In this document: positions 8,509-17,090 of the stretch, piece by piece
Layout: every line of letters starts with the position of its first letter
Position numbering within the stretch: the first letter of the stretch is position 1
NCBI GenBank assembly: GCA_020436165.1
Contig: JAGQYI010000018.1
Location: 1-32,653 of the forward strand
DNA from: Cyclobacteriaceae bacterium
Lineage (GTDB): Bacteria; Bacteroidota; Bacteroidia; Cytophagales; Cyclobacteriaceae
DNA: 32,653 bases
Reading direction: 5' to 3'
Notes under the pieces: model-generated
What the model was told of the DNA's origin: nothing
The model's input: only the letters and a program-made list of their open reading frames with translations
Databases searched by the model: none
Position numbers and translations under genes: made by a program

Positions 8509-11500
8509 GTGAGAAAACTTAGGTCAATATTATTTGTATTTTTTGCTACAACACTTGCTGCTTACGGGCAGCAAACAAGAGAGGTATTTGGTAAAAATCG
8601 CCTGCAATACTTTGACTTTGAGTGGAAGTATTACAGTAGCGTAAATTTCGATGTCTACTTTTATGGAGATGGCCAAAAATCGGCTCTTCAAGCGACAGAG
8701 TATCTTGAGGAAGAGTTTGACAGAATAACAGATATTGTTGGCTACAGCCCATATTTCAAGGCCAAGATATTTATTTATAACTCCATAGAAGAAATGGAGC
8801 AAAGCAATGTGGGTGTTAATCAGACTTCGCACCGCGTAGGTGGACAAACCAACTTTGTGAAATCATATGTTGAAGTGGCTAACCCAGGCTCACTCATTGG
8901 TCTAAAGCAAGAATTAGTAGCAGGTATTTCTGAGCTGGTTCTGAACGATATGCTGTTTGGCGGTAGCCTTACAGATATGTGGCAGAACACTTACCTTATG
9001 AGCCTTCCTCCATGGTTTGTTCAGGGAGCCATTGCTTACCTTTCCAAAGGTTGGGATGTTGATATGGACGACCGCATTCGTGATTTAATGAAAAGTGGTA
9101 TTGTTAACAAGTTAAACAAACTTGATACGGAAGACGCGCGGTTTGCTGGTCAATCGATGTGGAACTTCATTGTACAGAAGTATGGCAAGACCAATGTTAA
9201 CCAAATACTGAATCTTGTAAGGGTTACAAGAAGCGAAGAAAAAAGTATTGCTTTTACATTAGGAGTACCATTCAAACAAATAATGCTTGAATGGCAGGAG
9301 TATTATACCAATATGGCCAATCAGGTGGATAAGTCATTTGTAACCCCGGATCCTGAAAAGGCTTTACTAACGATAAATACAGATAAGCACATCAGTTCAA
9401 TTTCGTTTAGCCCTTCGAGCGATCTGCTGGCTTATGCAGTTAATCAGGAAGGAAAGCATGAGGTGTACATTAAAGATATTGCCTCCGGAAAAACGGAGAA
9501 GGTATATACCGAAGGCTACCGGGTAAATGATCAAAAGGTGGATATGGAAATGCCACTTTTGGATTGGCAGGATGATAAGACTCTTGGTATAGTTGAATAC
9601 CGAAGAGGCGAATACGTATTGATACTTTTTGATATTGAAACAAAAAGCAAACTTTTAAGTCCTTTAAGAAACCTGGAAAAAATAAACTGGATTGATTTTT
9701 CGGGGAATGGCCGTTTGGCTGCATTAAGTGCAAACAGAGCAGGCAAAACAGACCTATATCTTCTTAGTGTGCGCAGAAATAAAATAAGGAGGCTTACCAA
9801 CGATTATTTTGATGATCTGTACCCTTCATTCATTCCCGGCACCAATACTGTTTTATTCAGCTCAAACAGAACCAGTGATACTTTAAAAGTTGATGAAGAT
9901 GAAATTAAAAAACTAGGAAACAATTTCAATAATTTCACCTTTAATCTGGATACAACAAATAATGTAGTAAGCAGGATTACCAATACCATTAGCAAAGACT
10001 ACGAGCCATCGGCAAGAAACGACAGGGAGATTTTTTATTTAAGTGACCAGAAAGGAATTACTAATTTATTTAAGTACGATCTCTCTGATAGCCTTTATGT
10101 GCAGATTACCAATTATTCAAAGAACATCAGATTATACGATTCAAATTATGATAAGAAAAGATTTGCTTATGTAGTGATTGATGATCAAAAGGAGCAATTA
10201 TTTGTTGAAGACAATTTTGATTTTGAGAAATCACTTTTTACACCGCTTACTCCAAGGCAGCAAATAGAGCAGGCAAAATACCTTTCCTTGAAAAGATTGG
10301 AGGCAGCCCAAAAAAGAAATGAAGCTCCTTTGGTTATTAAAAGAACATCTCCTTCCGTAAACCTCTCCTTAGATGAACCCGATTCTATTGTTAAAGAAAA
10401 AGAAGAAGTAGTTGAAAAAGACGATGATGAAACAGGTTTGATTGATACGGATAATTATGTATTTGATAAGGATGTGGTTCAAAAAAAGAAGGAGACTGGT
10501 TCTTTTTTAAGCAATTACAAACGAATTACCTACTCAACAAAAGTTAAAGGGCCGTTTCCATACGAGCCTTCCGTAAGTGCCGATAATATTATCACTTCTT
10601 GGGTTATTGACCCCTTACGAGGGTTCGGAATTCTTCTTGAAGCCCAGATGAACGATATGCTTGGGAATCATAAGTTTCTGAGCGGGGCAATGATAACAAC
10701 CGATTTTAAAAGTGGAGACGTTTATGCGGAATACCAGTATTTGAAAAACCTGGTAGATTATTCTGCAAGGTTCGAGAGAAGCTCCTGGTACATGGATGTG
10801 GTTGTAGATAATCAGACCAGAATAACTCAAAAGTACGCTAAGAGTACGTTTGAAGTAAGCGCTTCTCTGCCATTTACCCCCAAGTTAAGAATGTCGTTAA
10901 AACCATTTTTCACCTATACAAGGTTTCAAGATCTCAGGTTACCTTCAACTACGGGCGGATCTAATATTTTGGCCAATACCGGCAATTCTTATTTGGGGGC
11001 AGATGTAGAGTTTATCTATGATAACTCATTGGTGCTTGGTCAGAATATGCTCGAGGGAGCCAGATTCAAAGCCAATTACAAGCACTATGAATCCATAAAC
11101 GACAGAAGCAGGAGTTTTGATAACGTTAGTCTTGACCTTAGATACTATCAAAAAATTTACAGGTCGCTGGTGTTCGCATCCCGTTTCTATTACGGTAAGT
11201 TCTTTGGGCGATACCAACATAATTATTTATTGGGAGGTATGGACAACTGGTTGTTCAGGAACCAGCATGCTCAGGCAGACCCATGGCTACCTGAAGCCAA
11301 TAAAGAAAACAACGACTTATACTTTCTGGAGCACGTAACATCGTTGCGTGGGTACGACTACGATACCTTTTATGGGTCAGATGTTTTGCTGGCTAATTTT
11401 GAACTTCGCATTCCTTTGGCACATATATTATATTCTGGGCCAATAGGTTCAAGCTTTATAAAGAATTTTCAGCTGGTAGGATTTTTAGATGTAGGCTCTT

Positions 11501-11739
11501 CATGGACGGGTATTTCGCCATTCAAGGAAAATAATAGTATCAGTGTTGTTGTTATAAATGATGATCAAAACTTTGAAGCTGAGATACAAACTTTCAAAAA
11601 CCCCTGGTTGGTTGGTTATGGCATTGGTATGAGAAGCATGATTTTTGGTTATTTCATGAAGTTTGATCTTGCATTTCCTTATCAGGATAATCAAACGGGA
11701 GATGCAAAATTTTATGTTACTTTGGGGCACGATTTCTAA
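8509..11739 (+). CDS. Outer-membrane protein with peptidase-MA-like, TolB-like propeller and C-terminal beta-barrel regions
   Basis: This 1076-residue exported protein uses a GTG start, and residues 1-20 form a signal peptide. Residues about 40-270 resemble the gluzincin-like peptidase MA fold (LPPWFVQGAIAYLSKGWD at 166-182). The place where HExxH would be expected reads QELVAGISEL, so the catalytic motif is lost. Residues about 285-600 contain PD40/TolB-type propeller blades (ISFSPSSDLLAYAV, YPSFIPGTNTVLFSSNR). A charged linker follows at about 620-680. From about 690 to the end is a run of amphipathic strands finishing in YVTLGHDF, a typical barrel terminus with final Phe. Homologues are usually annotated as TolB-like or PD40 proteins in Bacteroidota. 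The function is not established. It lies between the FAD gene and the yicC-type gene with short gaps. Confidence 0.8.
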   Translation: MRKLRSILFVFFATTLAAYGQQTREVFGKNRLQYFDFEWKYYSSVNFDVYFYGDGQKSALQATEYLEEEFDRITDIVGYSPYFKAKIFIYNSIEEMEQSNVGVNQTSHRVGGQTNFVKSYVEVANPGSLIGLKQELVAGISELVLNDMLFGGSLTDMWQNTYLMSLPPWFVQGAIAYLSKGWDVDMDDRIRDLMKSGIVNKLNKLDTEDARFAGQSMWNFIVQKYGKTNVNQILNLVRVTRSEEKSIAFTLGVPFKQIMLEWQEYYTNMANQVDKSFVTPDPEKALLTINTDKHISSISFSPSSDLLAYAVNQEGKHEVYIKDIASGKTEKVYTEGYRVNDQKVDMEMPLLDWQDDKTLGIVEYRRGEYVLILFDIETKSKLLSPLRNLEKINWIDFSGNGRLAALSANRAGKTDLYLLSVRRNKIRRLTNDYFDDLYPSFIPGTNTVLFSSNRTSDTLKVDEDEIKKLGNNFNNFTFNLDTTNNVVSRITNTISKDYEPSARNDREIFYLSDQKGITNLFKYDLSDSLYVQITNYSKNIRLYDSNYDKKRFAYVVIDDQKEQLFVEDNFDFEKSLFTPLTPRQQIEQAKYLSLKRLEAAQKRNEAPLVIKRTSPSVNLSLDEPDSIVKEKEEVVEKDDDETGLIDTDNYVFDKDVVQKKKETGSFLSNYKRITYSTKVKGPFPYEPSVSADNIITSWVIDPLRGFGILLEAQMNDMLGNHKFLSGAMITTDFKSGDVYAEYQYLKNLVDYSARFERSSWYMDVVVDNQTRITQKYAKSTFEVSASLPFTPKLRMSLKPFFTYTRFQDLRLPSTTGGSNILANTGNSYLGADVEFIYDNSLVLGQNMLEGARFKANYKHYESINDRSRSFDNVSLDLRYYQKIYRSLVFASRFYYGKFFGRYQHNYLLGGMDNWLFRNQHAQADPWLPEANKENNDLYFLEHVTSLRGYDYDTFYGSDVLLANFELRIPLAHILYSGPIGSSFIKNFQLVGFLDVGSSWTGISPFKENNSISVVVINDDQNFEAEIQTFKNPWLVGYGIGMRSMIFGYFMKFDLAFPYQDNQTGDAKFYVTLGHDF

Positions 11740-11750
11740 AGTGTCTTTTT

Positions 11751-12623
11751 ATGGTAAAATCGATGACGGGCTTTGGTACTGTAAGTTCTACAGTAGGTTC
11801 CTACACAATTATTGTTGAGGTAAAGTCTTTAAATTCCAAATTTTCTGATGTAACTCTGAGAACACCTTCACAGCTCAGTTCAAAGGAAATTGAGCTGCGC
11901 AAAAATATTACGGATATGCTCACAAGAGGAAAGATATCCGTTGTAGTAGATGTAACTTCAGATTCTCCGGAAGAAAACTTAATTGATAAGGACCAGTTTC
12001 AGAAGTACTACAAAGTGTATAAGGGTATAGCCGAATCTGTAAATGCCGATGCCGGAGAATTGCTAAAATTGGCCATTCAGGCTCCGGGAGTTATCGCATC
12101 TCCCAATAACCAGGAATTACCCGAAGGTGTTCTTGAGGCAATTCCTGGCATAATCGAGGAGGCTCTGCTGGAATGCGATAAATTCAGGCAGCAGGAAGGT
12201 GATGAGTTGGAATCAAAATTAAGGGACTATATAAACGCTATTAGCCATAATTTGGAAAAGGTGGAAAAGCTAGATGCAGGCAGAGCAGGACGGGTGGCCG
12301 AACGTTTGAAAGCTTCGTTGGCCGGCCTTAACCTGGATGTGGAGGTAGATAAGAACCGATTTGAACAGGAACTGATCTATTATATTGAAAAGTTTGATAT
12401 TAACGAGGAAAAGGTTCGTTTAGCCAATCATCTGAATTATTTTCGGGAGATACTGGATGCTACAGAGCCAGTAGGCAAAAAATTGGGTTTCGTTTCGCAG
12501 GAAATTGGAAGAGAGATAAATACGATCGGCTCAAAAGCCAATGATTCTGACATACAGAAACATGTGGTTGCAATGAAAGAGGAACTTGAAAAAATTAAGG
12601 AGCAATCGCTTAATATACTATAG
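11751..12623 (+). CDS. yicC: YicC/YloC family endoribonuclease
   Basis: This 290-residue protein opens with VKSMTGFGTVSSTVGSYTIIVEVKSLNSKF, the YicC N-terminal domain hallmark. It ends with the DUF1732 region containing VGKKLGFVSQEIGREINTIGSKAND, which is strongly conserved in the family. YicC/YloC proteins are reported to be endoribonucleases affecting RNA turnover and small-RNA stability. Length is normal. It starts 11 bases after the propeller/barrel gene, so the two are probably co-transcribed, and is followed by a 177-base spacer. I see no convincing terminator after it. Confidence 0.92.
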   Translation: MVKSMTGFGTVSSTVGSYTIIVEVKSLNSKFSDVTLRTPSQLSSKEIELRKNITDMLTRGKISVVVDVTSDSPEENLIDKDQFQKYYKVYKGIAESVNADAGELLKLAIQAPGVIASPNNQELPEGVLEAIPGIIEEALLECDKFRQQEGDELESKLRDYINAISHNLEKVEKLDAGRAGRVAERLKASLAGLNLDVEVDKNRFEQELIYYIEKFDINEEKVRLANHLNYFREILDATEPVGKKLGFVSQEIGREINTIGSKANDSDIQKHVVAMKEELEKIKEQSLNIL

Positions 12624-12746
12624 TGTCGAGGCATATAATACCCCTCATTTTACGTTAGCGGTAAGGGACTTCGTTTGAAAGTTAACTTTTGAATAGTTTT
12701 AGCTGAAATAGATTAATCCATAAGATTTGGTTATTATTTGGTCGGG

Positions 12747-12777
12747 ATTGTACTTCGTATTATATCGGTTTATTTTG
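12747..12777 (+). promoter_or_regulatory. Weak candidate promoter for the export operon
   Basis: ATTG at 12747-12750 is followed, after 20 bases, by TATTTTG at 12771-12777. This approximates the Bacteroidota pattern TTTG-N19-21-TAnnTTTG but has one mismatch in the first box and is one base short in the second. It would give a leader of about 17 bases before the ATG at 12801. The remainder of the 177-base spacer (12624-12800) shows nothing else I can name. Confidence 0.3.
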
Positions 12778-12800
12778 TACAAAGTTTAGCTAATTAAGTT

Positions 12801-14240
12801 ATGAAGCGAAATGTAATTATTACTGTTGCCGCTGTTCTGGTGCTTCTTGTTGTTTATTTTGTTGTAAAGGGTAATCGAGACAAAGGAGTATCAGATATAT
12901 TAGTAGATGCTAATCAGGGAAAATTTCAAGTAGATGTGGAGACCACCGGGGAACTTGAAGCCAAAAACTCAGTGGTTATTTATGGTCCAAGAAATTTAAG
13001 AGAATTCCGAATAGGGCAGGTAAAAATCGATAAAATAGTTGAAGAAGGAACAGAAGTAAGGAAAGGAGAATGGGTAGCTACTCTGGATAGGTCTGATTTA
13101 ATGAATAAACTTTTAGATGCGCAATTAGAGGTTGAAACTGAGCAGTCTAAATTTACTCAAACCAAGCTAGACACCGCATTGCAGATGCGCCAGGCAAGAG
13201 ATGAACTCATTAACCTGAAGTATGATATCGAAGAAAAACAGATCATTCTTGATCAGTCAAAATTTGAACCGCCTGCCACCATTAAACAAAATGAAATTAA
13301 CCTTGAAAAAAGCAAAAGAGCGTATAAGCAGGCAAGCGAAAATTATGATATAAAAAGGAGGCAGAACATTGCAAAAATGCAGGAGGTAAATACCAACTTG
13401 CGTAAGGCCGAAAAAGAGTTGGATGCCCTTAATAATGTAATGTCAGAGTTTAACATAATAGCGCCTGAGGACGGCATGCTTATCTATCGGAAAGGTTGGG
13501 ATGGCAAGCCTATTAAGGAAGGCTCTGCCATAAGTGCCTGGGATCCCGGAGTGGCTACTTTGCCCGATCTTTCAGTAATGATTTCCAAGACCTATGTGAA
13601 CGAGGTGGATGTTCGAAAAATAAAAATTGGTCAAAAGGTTGAAGTTGGATTAGACGCTTTTCCTGACAAAAAACTTACCGGTAGAGTAATTAAAGTGGCA
13701 AATGTGGGTGAACAAAGACCCAACTCTGATGCCAAAGTATTTGAAGTTGATATTCAGATTGATGGCAGAGACGACCTTTATCGGCCATCAATGACTACGA
13801 GTAATAAAATTATAATCAGCCAGAAGGACTCAGTTATTTATATTCCTTTGGAATGTCTTCATTCAAAAAACGATTCTATCACCTATGTGTATAAAAAGGA
13901 AGGACTTTCTGTTAAAAAACAGGAAGTGGAAATAGGTGAAAATAATATGAATGATGTAATTATTCTTAAAGGAGTTTCAGCAGCAGATCGTCTTTACTTA
14001 TCTATCCCCGATGGATATGAAGATGCTGAAATTTCGTTACTACCAGAGTTGAACGGGAAAAGAAATATAAAGAAGCAGGAACCTGTTGAGGACAAGCCCA
14101 AAGAAAAGACCATTACCTTACCTGATGGACGAGTAATAACGGTTCCGGCAGATGGTCAGGGCAGAGGAAAAGGAATGTGGAACAGAAAAGGAGATAAAAA
14201 TGACTCTCCTAAGGTTAAGGCAGACAGTACCGGTAAGTAA
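12801..14240 (+). CDS. HlyD/MacA-type periplasmic adaptor (membrane fusion protein)
   Basis: This 479-residue adaptor has an N-terminal membrane anchor (about 5-23) and a barrel-sandwich lipoyl-like half motif (about 45-100). A long charged coiled coil (about 105-212) and the second lipoyl half (FNIIAPEDGMLIYRKGW) follow. Beta-barrel and membrane-proximal domains run to about 413. It joins an inner-membrane permease to a TolC channel. The tail from about 414 is unusual: it is Lys/Glu/Pro rich, contains TLPDGRVITVPADG, and ends in a basic-polar stretch, extending beyond the usual MacA end. It is the first gene of a three-gene operon, 11 bases before the permease. Confidence 0.9.
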   Translation: MKRNVIITVAAVLVLLVVYFVVKGNRDKGVSDILVDANQGKFQVDVETTGELEAKNSVVIYGPRNLREFRIGQVKIDKIVEEGTEVRKGEWVATLDRSDLMNKLLDAQLEVETEQSKFTQTKLDTALQMRQARDELINLKYDIEEKQIILDQSKFEPPATIKQNEINLEKSKRAYKQASENYDIKRRQNIAKMQEVNTNLRKAEKELDALNNVMSEFNIIAPEDGMLIYRKGWDGKPIKEGSAISAWDPGVATLPDLSVMISKTYVNEVDVRKIKIGQKVEVGLDAFPDKKLTGRVIKVANVGEQRPNSDAKVFEVDIQIDGRDDLYRPSMTTSNKIIISQKDSVIYIPLECLHSKNDSITYVYKKEGLSVKKQEVEIGENNMNDVIILKGVSAADRLYLSIPDGYEDAEISLLPELNGKRNIKKQEPVEDKPKEKTITLPDGRVITVPADGQGRGKGMWNRKGDKNDSPKVKADSTGK

Positions 14241-14251
14241 TTTGGTTTACT

Positions 14252-15631
14252 ATGAAGGCTAGTGAGATTTTTTCAGTCCGGTTTATATCTAATTTCCATA
14301 TTGCATTTGATGCCGTTCTTGCAAATAAGGTAAGGTCATTCCTTACTGCTTTGGGTATCATATTTGGTGTGGCGGCTGTAATTGCCATGCTTGCCATTGG
14401 TAATGGTGCTCAGCAGGAAATCCTGGAACAAATAAAGTTGGTTGGTGTAAATAACATTGTTGTTACACCCATTGTACCTCAAACAGAAGAAAAAATTTCT
14501 GAGAACTCGGATGAAAATGAAAAGCAAAAATTCTCACCCGGGCTTACCCTTCGAGACGTAAATGGTATTTTGGAAGTAATCCCTGACATAACACGAATCA
14601 GTCCTGAAATAGTGTTGGATACTTACCTTATAAAAAATGGGCTCCGTAGGTCTGCCAAACTGGTTGGCGTTACACCCGATTATTTTACTATAACAAATTT
14701 TCAGCTTGCAGAGGGCAAAATGTTCAGCGAACATCAAATGGAAATTGGCGAACCAGTATGCATTATTGGTAATAGTATTAAAGTAAAGTTCTTCCCTACC
14801 GAAGACCCAATTGGAAAATCCATTAAAATGGGTGGAGTTTGGCTTAAGGTAATAGGGGTATTGGAAGAAAGATACGTTTCCCAGGCAAGTATTTCCAAAC
14901 TTGGAATTAGAGACTATAACCTTGATGTTTATACTCCAATTCAAACTGTTTTAGTGCGGTACAAGAACCGTGATCTGGTAACAGAGTCTATGATTCGGGG
15001 TTCAAATACCTCAAGTGGAGGTTTTATAATAATAACAGGAGATGGTTCAAGTGAGGACGACTCCAAGCCTCGGGAGAATTATCATCAAATAGATAGGTTG
15101 GTGATACAGGTTGACAATACTGATTTACTAAATCCTACAGCCGAGGTGCTTTCCAGGTTTCTTGAAAGAAAACATCTGGGAGTGGTGGATTATGAAATAA
15201 CCATTCCTGAGCTGTTGCTTAAGCAACAGCAACGCACCAAGAGTATTTTTAATTTTGTACTTGGAGCAATTGCGGGTATCTCCTTGCTGGTTGGAGGGAT
15301 CGGAATTATGAACATAATGTTGGCATCTGTGATGGAGCGGATAAAAGAAATTGGTCTTAGACTGGCTATTGGTGCCCGTAAGCAGGACATTATCTTACAG
15401 TTTTTAAATGAAGCTGTTATGATAAGCGTGTCCGGAGGATTGATAGGGGTTATTTTAGGAATGGTTATGGCTTTTATTGTTTCTAAGGTGGCAGATATAC
15501 CTACTATTATCTCTCCTTTTTCAATTTTATTATCATTTGGAGTAGCAGCTACCGTTGGATTAATCTTTGGAATTACCCCTGCCAAACGGGCTGCCGAACA
15601 AGATCCTATAACCTCATTAAGACATGAATAA
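14252..15631 (+). CDS. MacB-like ABC transporter permease, without ATPase domain
   Basis: This 459-residue protein has the type VII ABC permease topology. One transmembrane helix lies near the N-terminus (about 29-50, in VRSFLTALGIIFGVAAVIAM), followed by a large periplasmic MacB-type core domain (about 51-330). Three C-terminal helices follow (about 335-358, 389-411, 424-444) with the FtsX signature ASVMERIKEIGLRLAIGARK. It ends in the usual PAKRAAEQDPITSLRHE. The fused nucleotide-binding domain of MacB is absent, and no separate ABC ATPase gene lies beside it. Its stop overlaps the tolC-type start by 8 bases, which implies translational coupling. The likely role is peptide, lipid or drug export with the adjacent adaptor and TolC. 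Confidence 0.9.
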   Translation: MKASEIFSVRFISNFHIAFDAVLANKVRSFLTALGIIFGVAAVIAMLAIGNGAQQEILEQIKLVGVNNIVVTPIVPQTEEKISENSDENEKQKFSPGLTLRDVNGILEVIPDITRISPEIVLDTYLIKNGLRRSAKLVGVTPDYFTITNFQLAEGKMFSEHQMEIGEPVCIIGNSIKVKFFPTEDPIGKSIKMGGVWLKVIGVLEERYVSQASISKLGIRDYNLDVYTPIQTVLVRYKNRDLVTESMIRGSNTSSGGFIIITGDGSSEDDSKPRENYHQIDRLVIQVDNTDLLNPTAEVLSRFLERKHLGVVDYEITIPELLLKQQQRTKSIFNFVLGAIAGISLLVGGIGIMNIMLASVMERIKEIGLRLAIGARKQDIILQFLNEAVMISVSGGLIGVILGMVMAFIVSKVADIPTIISPFSILLSFGVAATVGLIFGITPAKRAAEQDPITSLRHE

Positions 15632-17087
15632 ATCAATTGTTATTTTAATAGGTGCTCTGTTTTTTGTTTCAGTGGCATGGGCCCAAACCAATGTTTATAC
15701 ACTTGATGAGATTGTTCAACTAGCACGTTCAAAATCACCCGCCTGGTTGAGTGCGGAAACCAGAAAGGAAAATGAATACTGGCAATTTAAAACATACAAA
15801 TCAGACTATAACCCGCAATTGGTTTTGGATGGCACTTTACCTGCATTTAGAAACACAGTAACTGCAGTTCAACAATATAATGGTAGTCAAGATTTTTTTG
15901 CTGTTCATGACAATACAATACAATTGAATTTAGGGTTAAAGCAAATAGTAAGTGTAACAGGGGGGGAAGTTTCGGTATATACAAATATGCAACGCTATGA
16001 CAATTATCAAACGCCTTTTACTAAGTATGGAGGTAGTCCAGTTTCGATTGGCTTGAAGCAACCTGTTTTTCAATTTAATCCATATAAGTGGAATAAGAAA
16101 ATCAAGCCATTGGAGTATGAGGAATCTCAAAGAGCTTATTTTGAAGAATTAGAGCAAATTTCGATTAATACGACCAGACGTTTTTTTGACTTAATGCTCG
16201 CGCAAATAAATTTAGAAATAGCGAGAAAAAATGTAGATAGCAATGATACGATTTACCAGATAGCCAAAGGGAGATTTAACTTGGGTAATATAACTGAGAA
16301 TGATCTATTGCAGCTAGAATTAAACCTTTTAAACTCAAAGCTGGATGTTTCACAGGCCTTGGTGGATCAGCAATCTGCTTTACTCAATTTGAAATCATTT
16401 GTCGGTCTTTCAGATACAGATTCCATTCGGTTGGTATTACCTGAGAATATACCTGACTTCGCTGTTGATGAAGATATTGCACTATCAGAAGCTAGAAAAA
16501 ATAAGTCGGACATGGTAGGGTTTAAGAGAAGAGAGCTAGAGGCTCAACAGGAGGTGGCAAGAGAGCGACAGTCTACAGGTGTAAACATGGATTTAGTAGC
16601 GTCTTATGGATTAAATAATGAAGGCCCAACTATTAATGATGTTTATATAAACCCTGAAAGTGGATTACAGTTTGGTTTAGAAATGACTGTTCCGGTATTA
16701 GATTGGGGAAGGCAAAAAGCCCGTGTTAAAACAGCAGAAGCTAATCAAAAATTAGTCGAGTACCAGTTGATCCAAGATGAAGCTACTTTTGATCAGGATG
16801 TGCTTACTCAGGTAAGAAATTTTAATTTGTTAAGAGACCAGTTGGGTGCAAAACTGAGAGCAGACGAGATTTCACAGAAAGCTTATACTGTTTCCAAGCA
16901 GCTTTTTTTAATAGGTAAAATAACTATTACTGAATTGAACGCTTCATTGGCCTCAAAAGACAAAGCAAAACAAGAGTACATTAGTTCACTTCGTGATTTT
17001 TGGTTAGCTTATTATAACTTGAGAGAAAAAACCTTGTACGACTTCCAGCGCAACCAATTGTTGTTGCGAGATATTCAGACAAATTAA
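15624..17087 (+). CDS. TolC family outer-membrane efflux protein
   Basis: This 487-residue protein has a signal peptide (1-21, ending VAWAQ). It has the duplicated helical layout of outer-membrane efflux proteins: long alpha-helical, Gln/Asn/Leu-rich segments such as ARKNVDSNDTIYQIAKGRF and LNLLNSKLDVSQALVDQQSA, alternating with strand regions. It should form the trimeric exit duct for the adaptor and permease encoded just upstream. The ATG lies inside the last codons of the permease gene (8-base overlap). The gene ends 3 bases before the stop of the convergent purB, and its transcript terminator appears to lie inside purB. Confidence 0.9.
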   Translation: MNKSIVILIGALFFVSVAWAQTNVYTLDEIVQLARSKSPAWLSAETRKENEYWQFKTYKSDYNPQLVLDGTLPAFRNTVTAVQQYNGSQDFFAVHDNTIQLNLGLKQIVSVTGGEVSVYTNMQRYDNYQTPFTKYGGSPVSIGLKQPVFQFNPYKWNKKIKPLEYEESQRAYFEELEQISINTTRRFFDLMLAQINLEIARKNVDSNDTIYQIAKGRFNLGNITENDLLQLELNLLNSKLDVSQALVDQQSALLNLKSFVGLSDTDSIRLVLPENIPDFAVDEDIALSEARKNKSDMVGFKRRELEAQQEVARERQSTGVNMDLVASYGLNNEGPTINDVYINPESGLQFGLEMTVPVLDWGRQKARVKTAEANQKLVEYQLIQDEATFDQDVLTQVRNFNLLRDQLGAKLRADEISQKAYTVSKQLFLIGKITITELNASLASKDKAKQEYISSLRDFWLAYYNLREKTLYDFQRNQLLLRDIQTN

Positions 17088-17090
17088 ATT

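Noticed and set aside
12624-12680. Possible terminator after yicC
   Set aside because: Only a four-pair stem (TTAC/GTAA) and no T run; not convincing.
14534-15636. Long antisense ORFs of 136 and 148 codons opposite the permease gene
   Set aside because: They shadow a strongly supported permease gene, have no recognisable domain, and their amino-acid patterns mirror the opposite frame.
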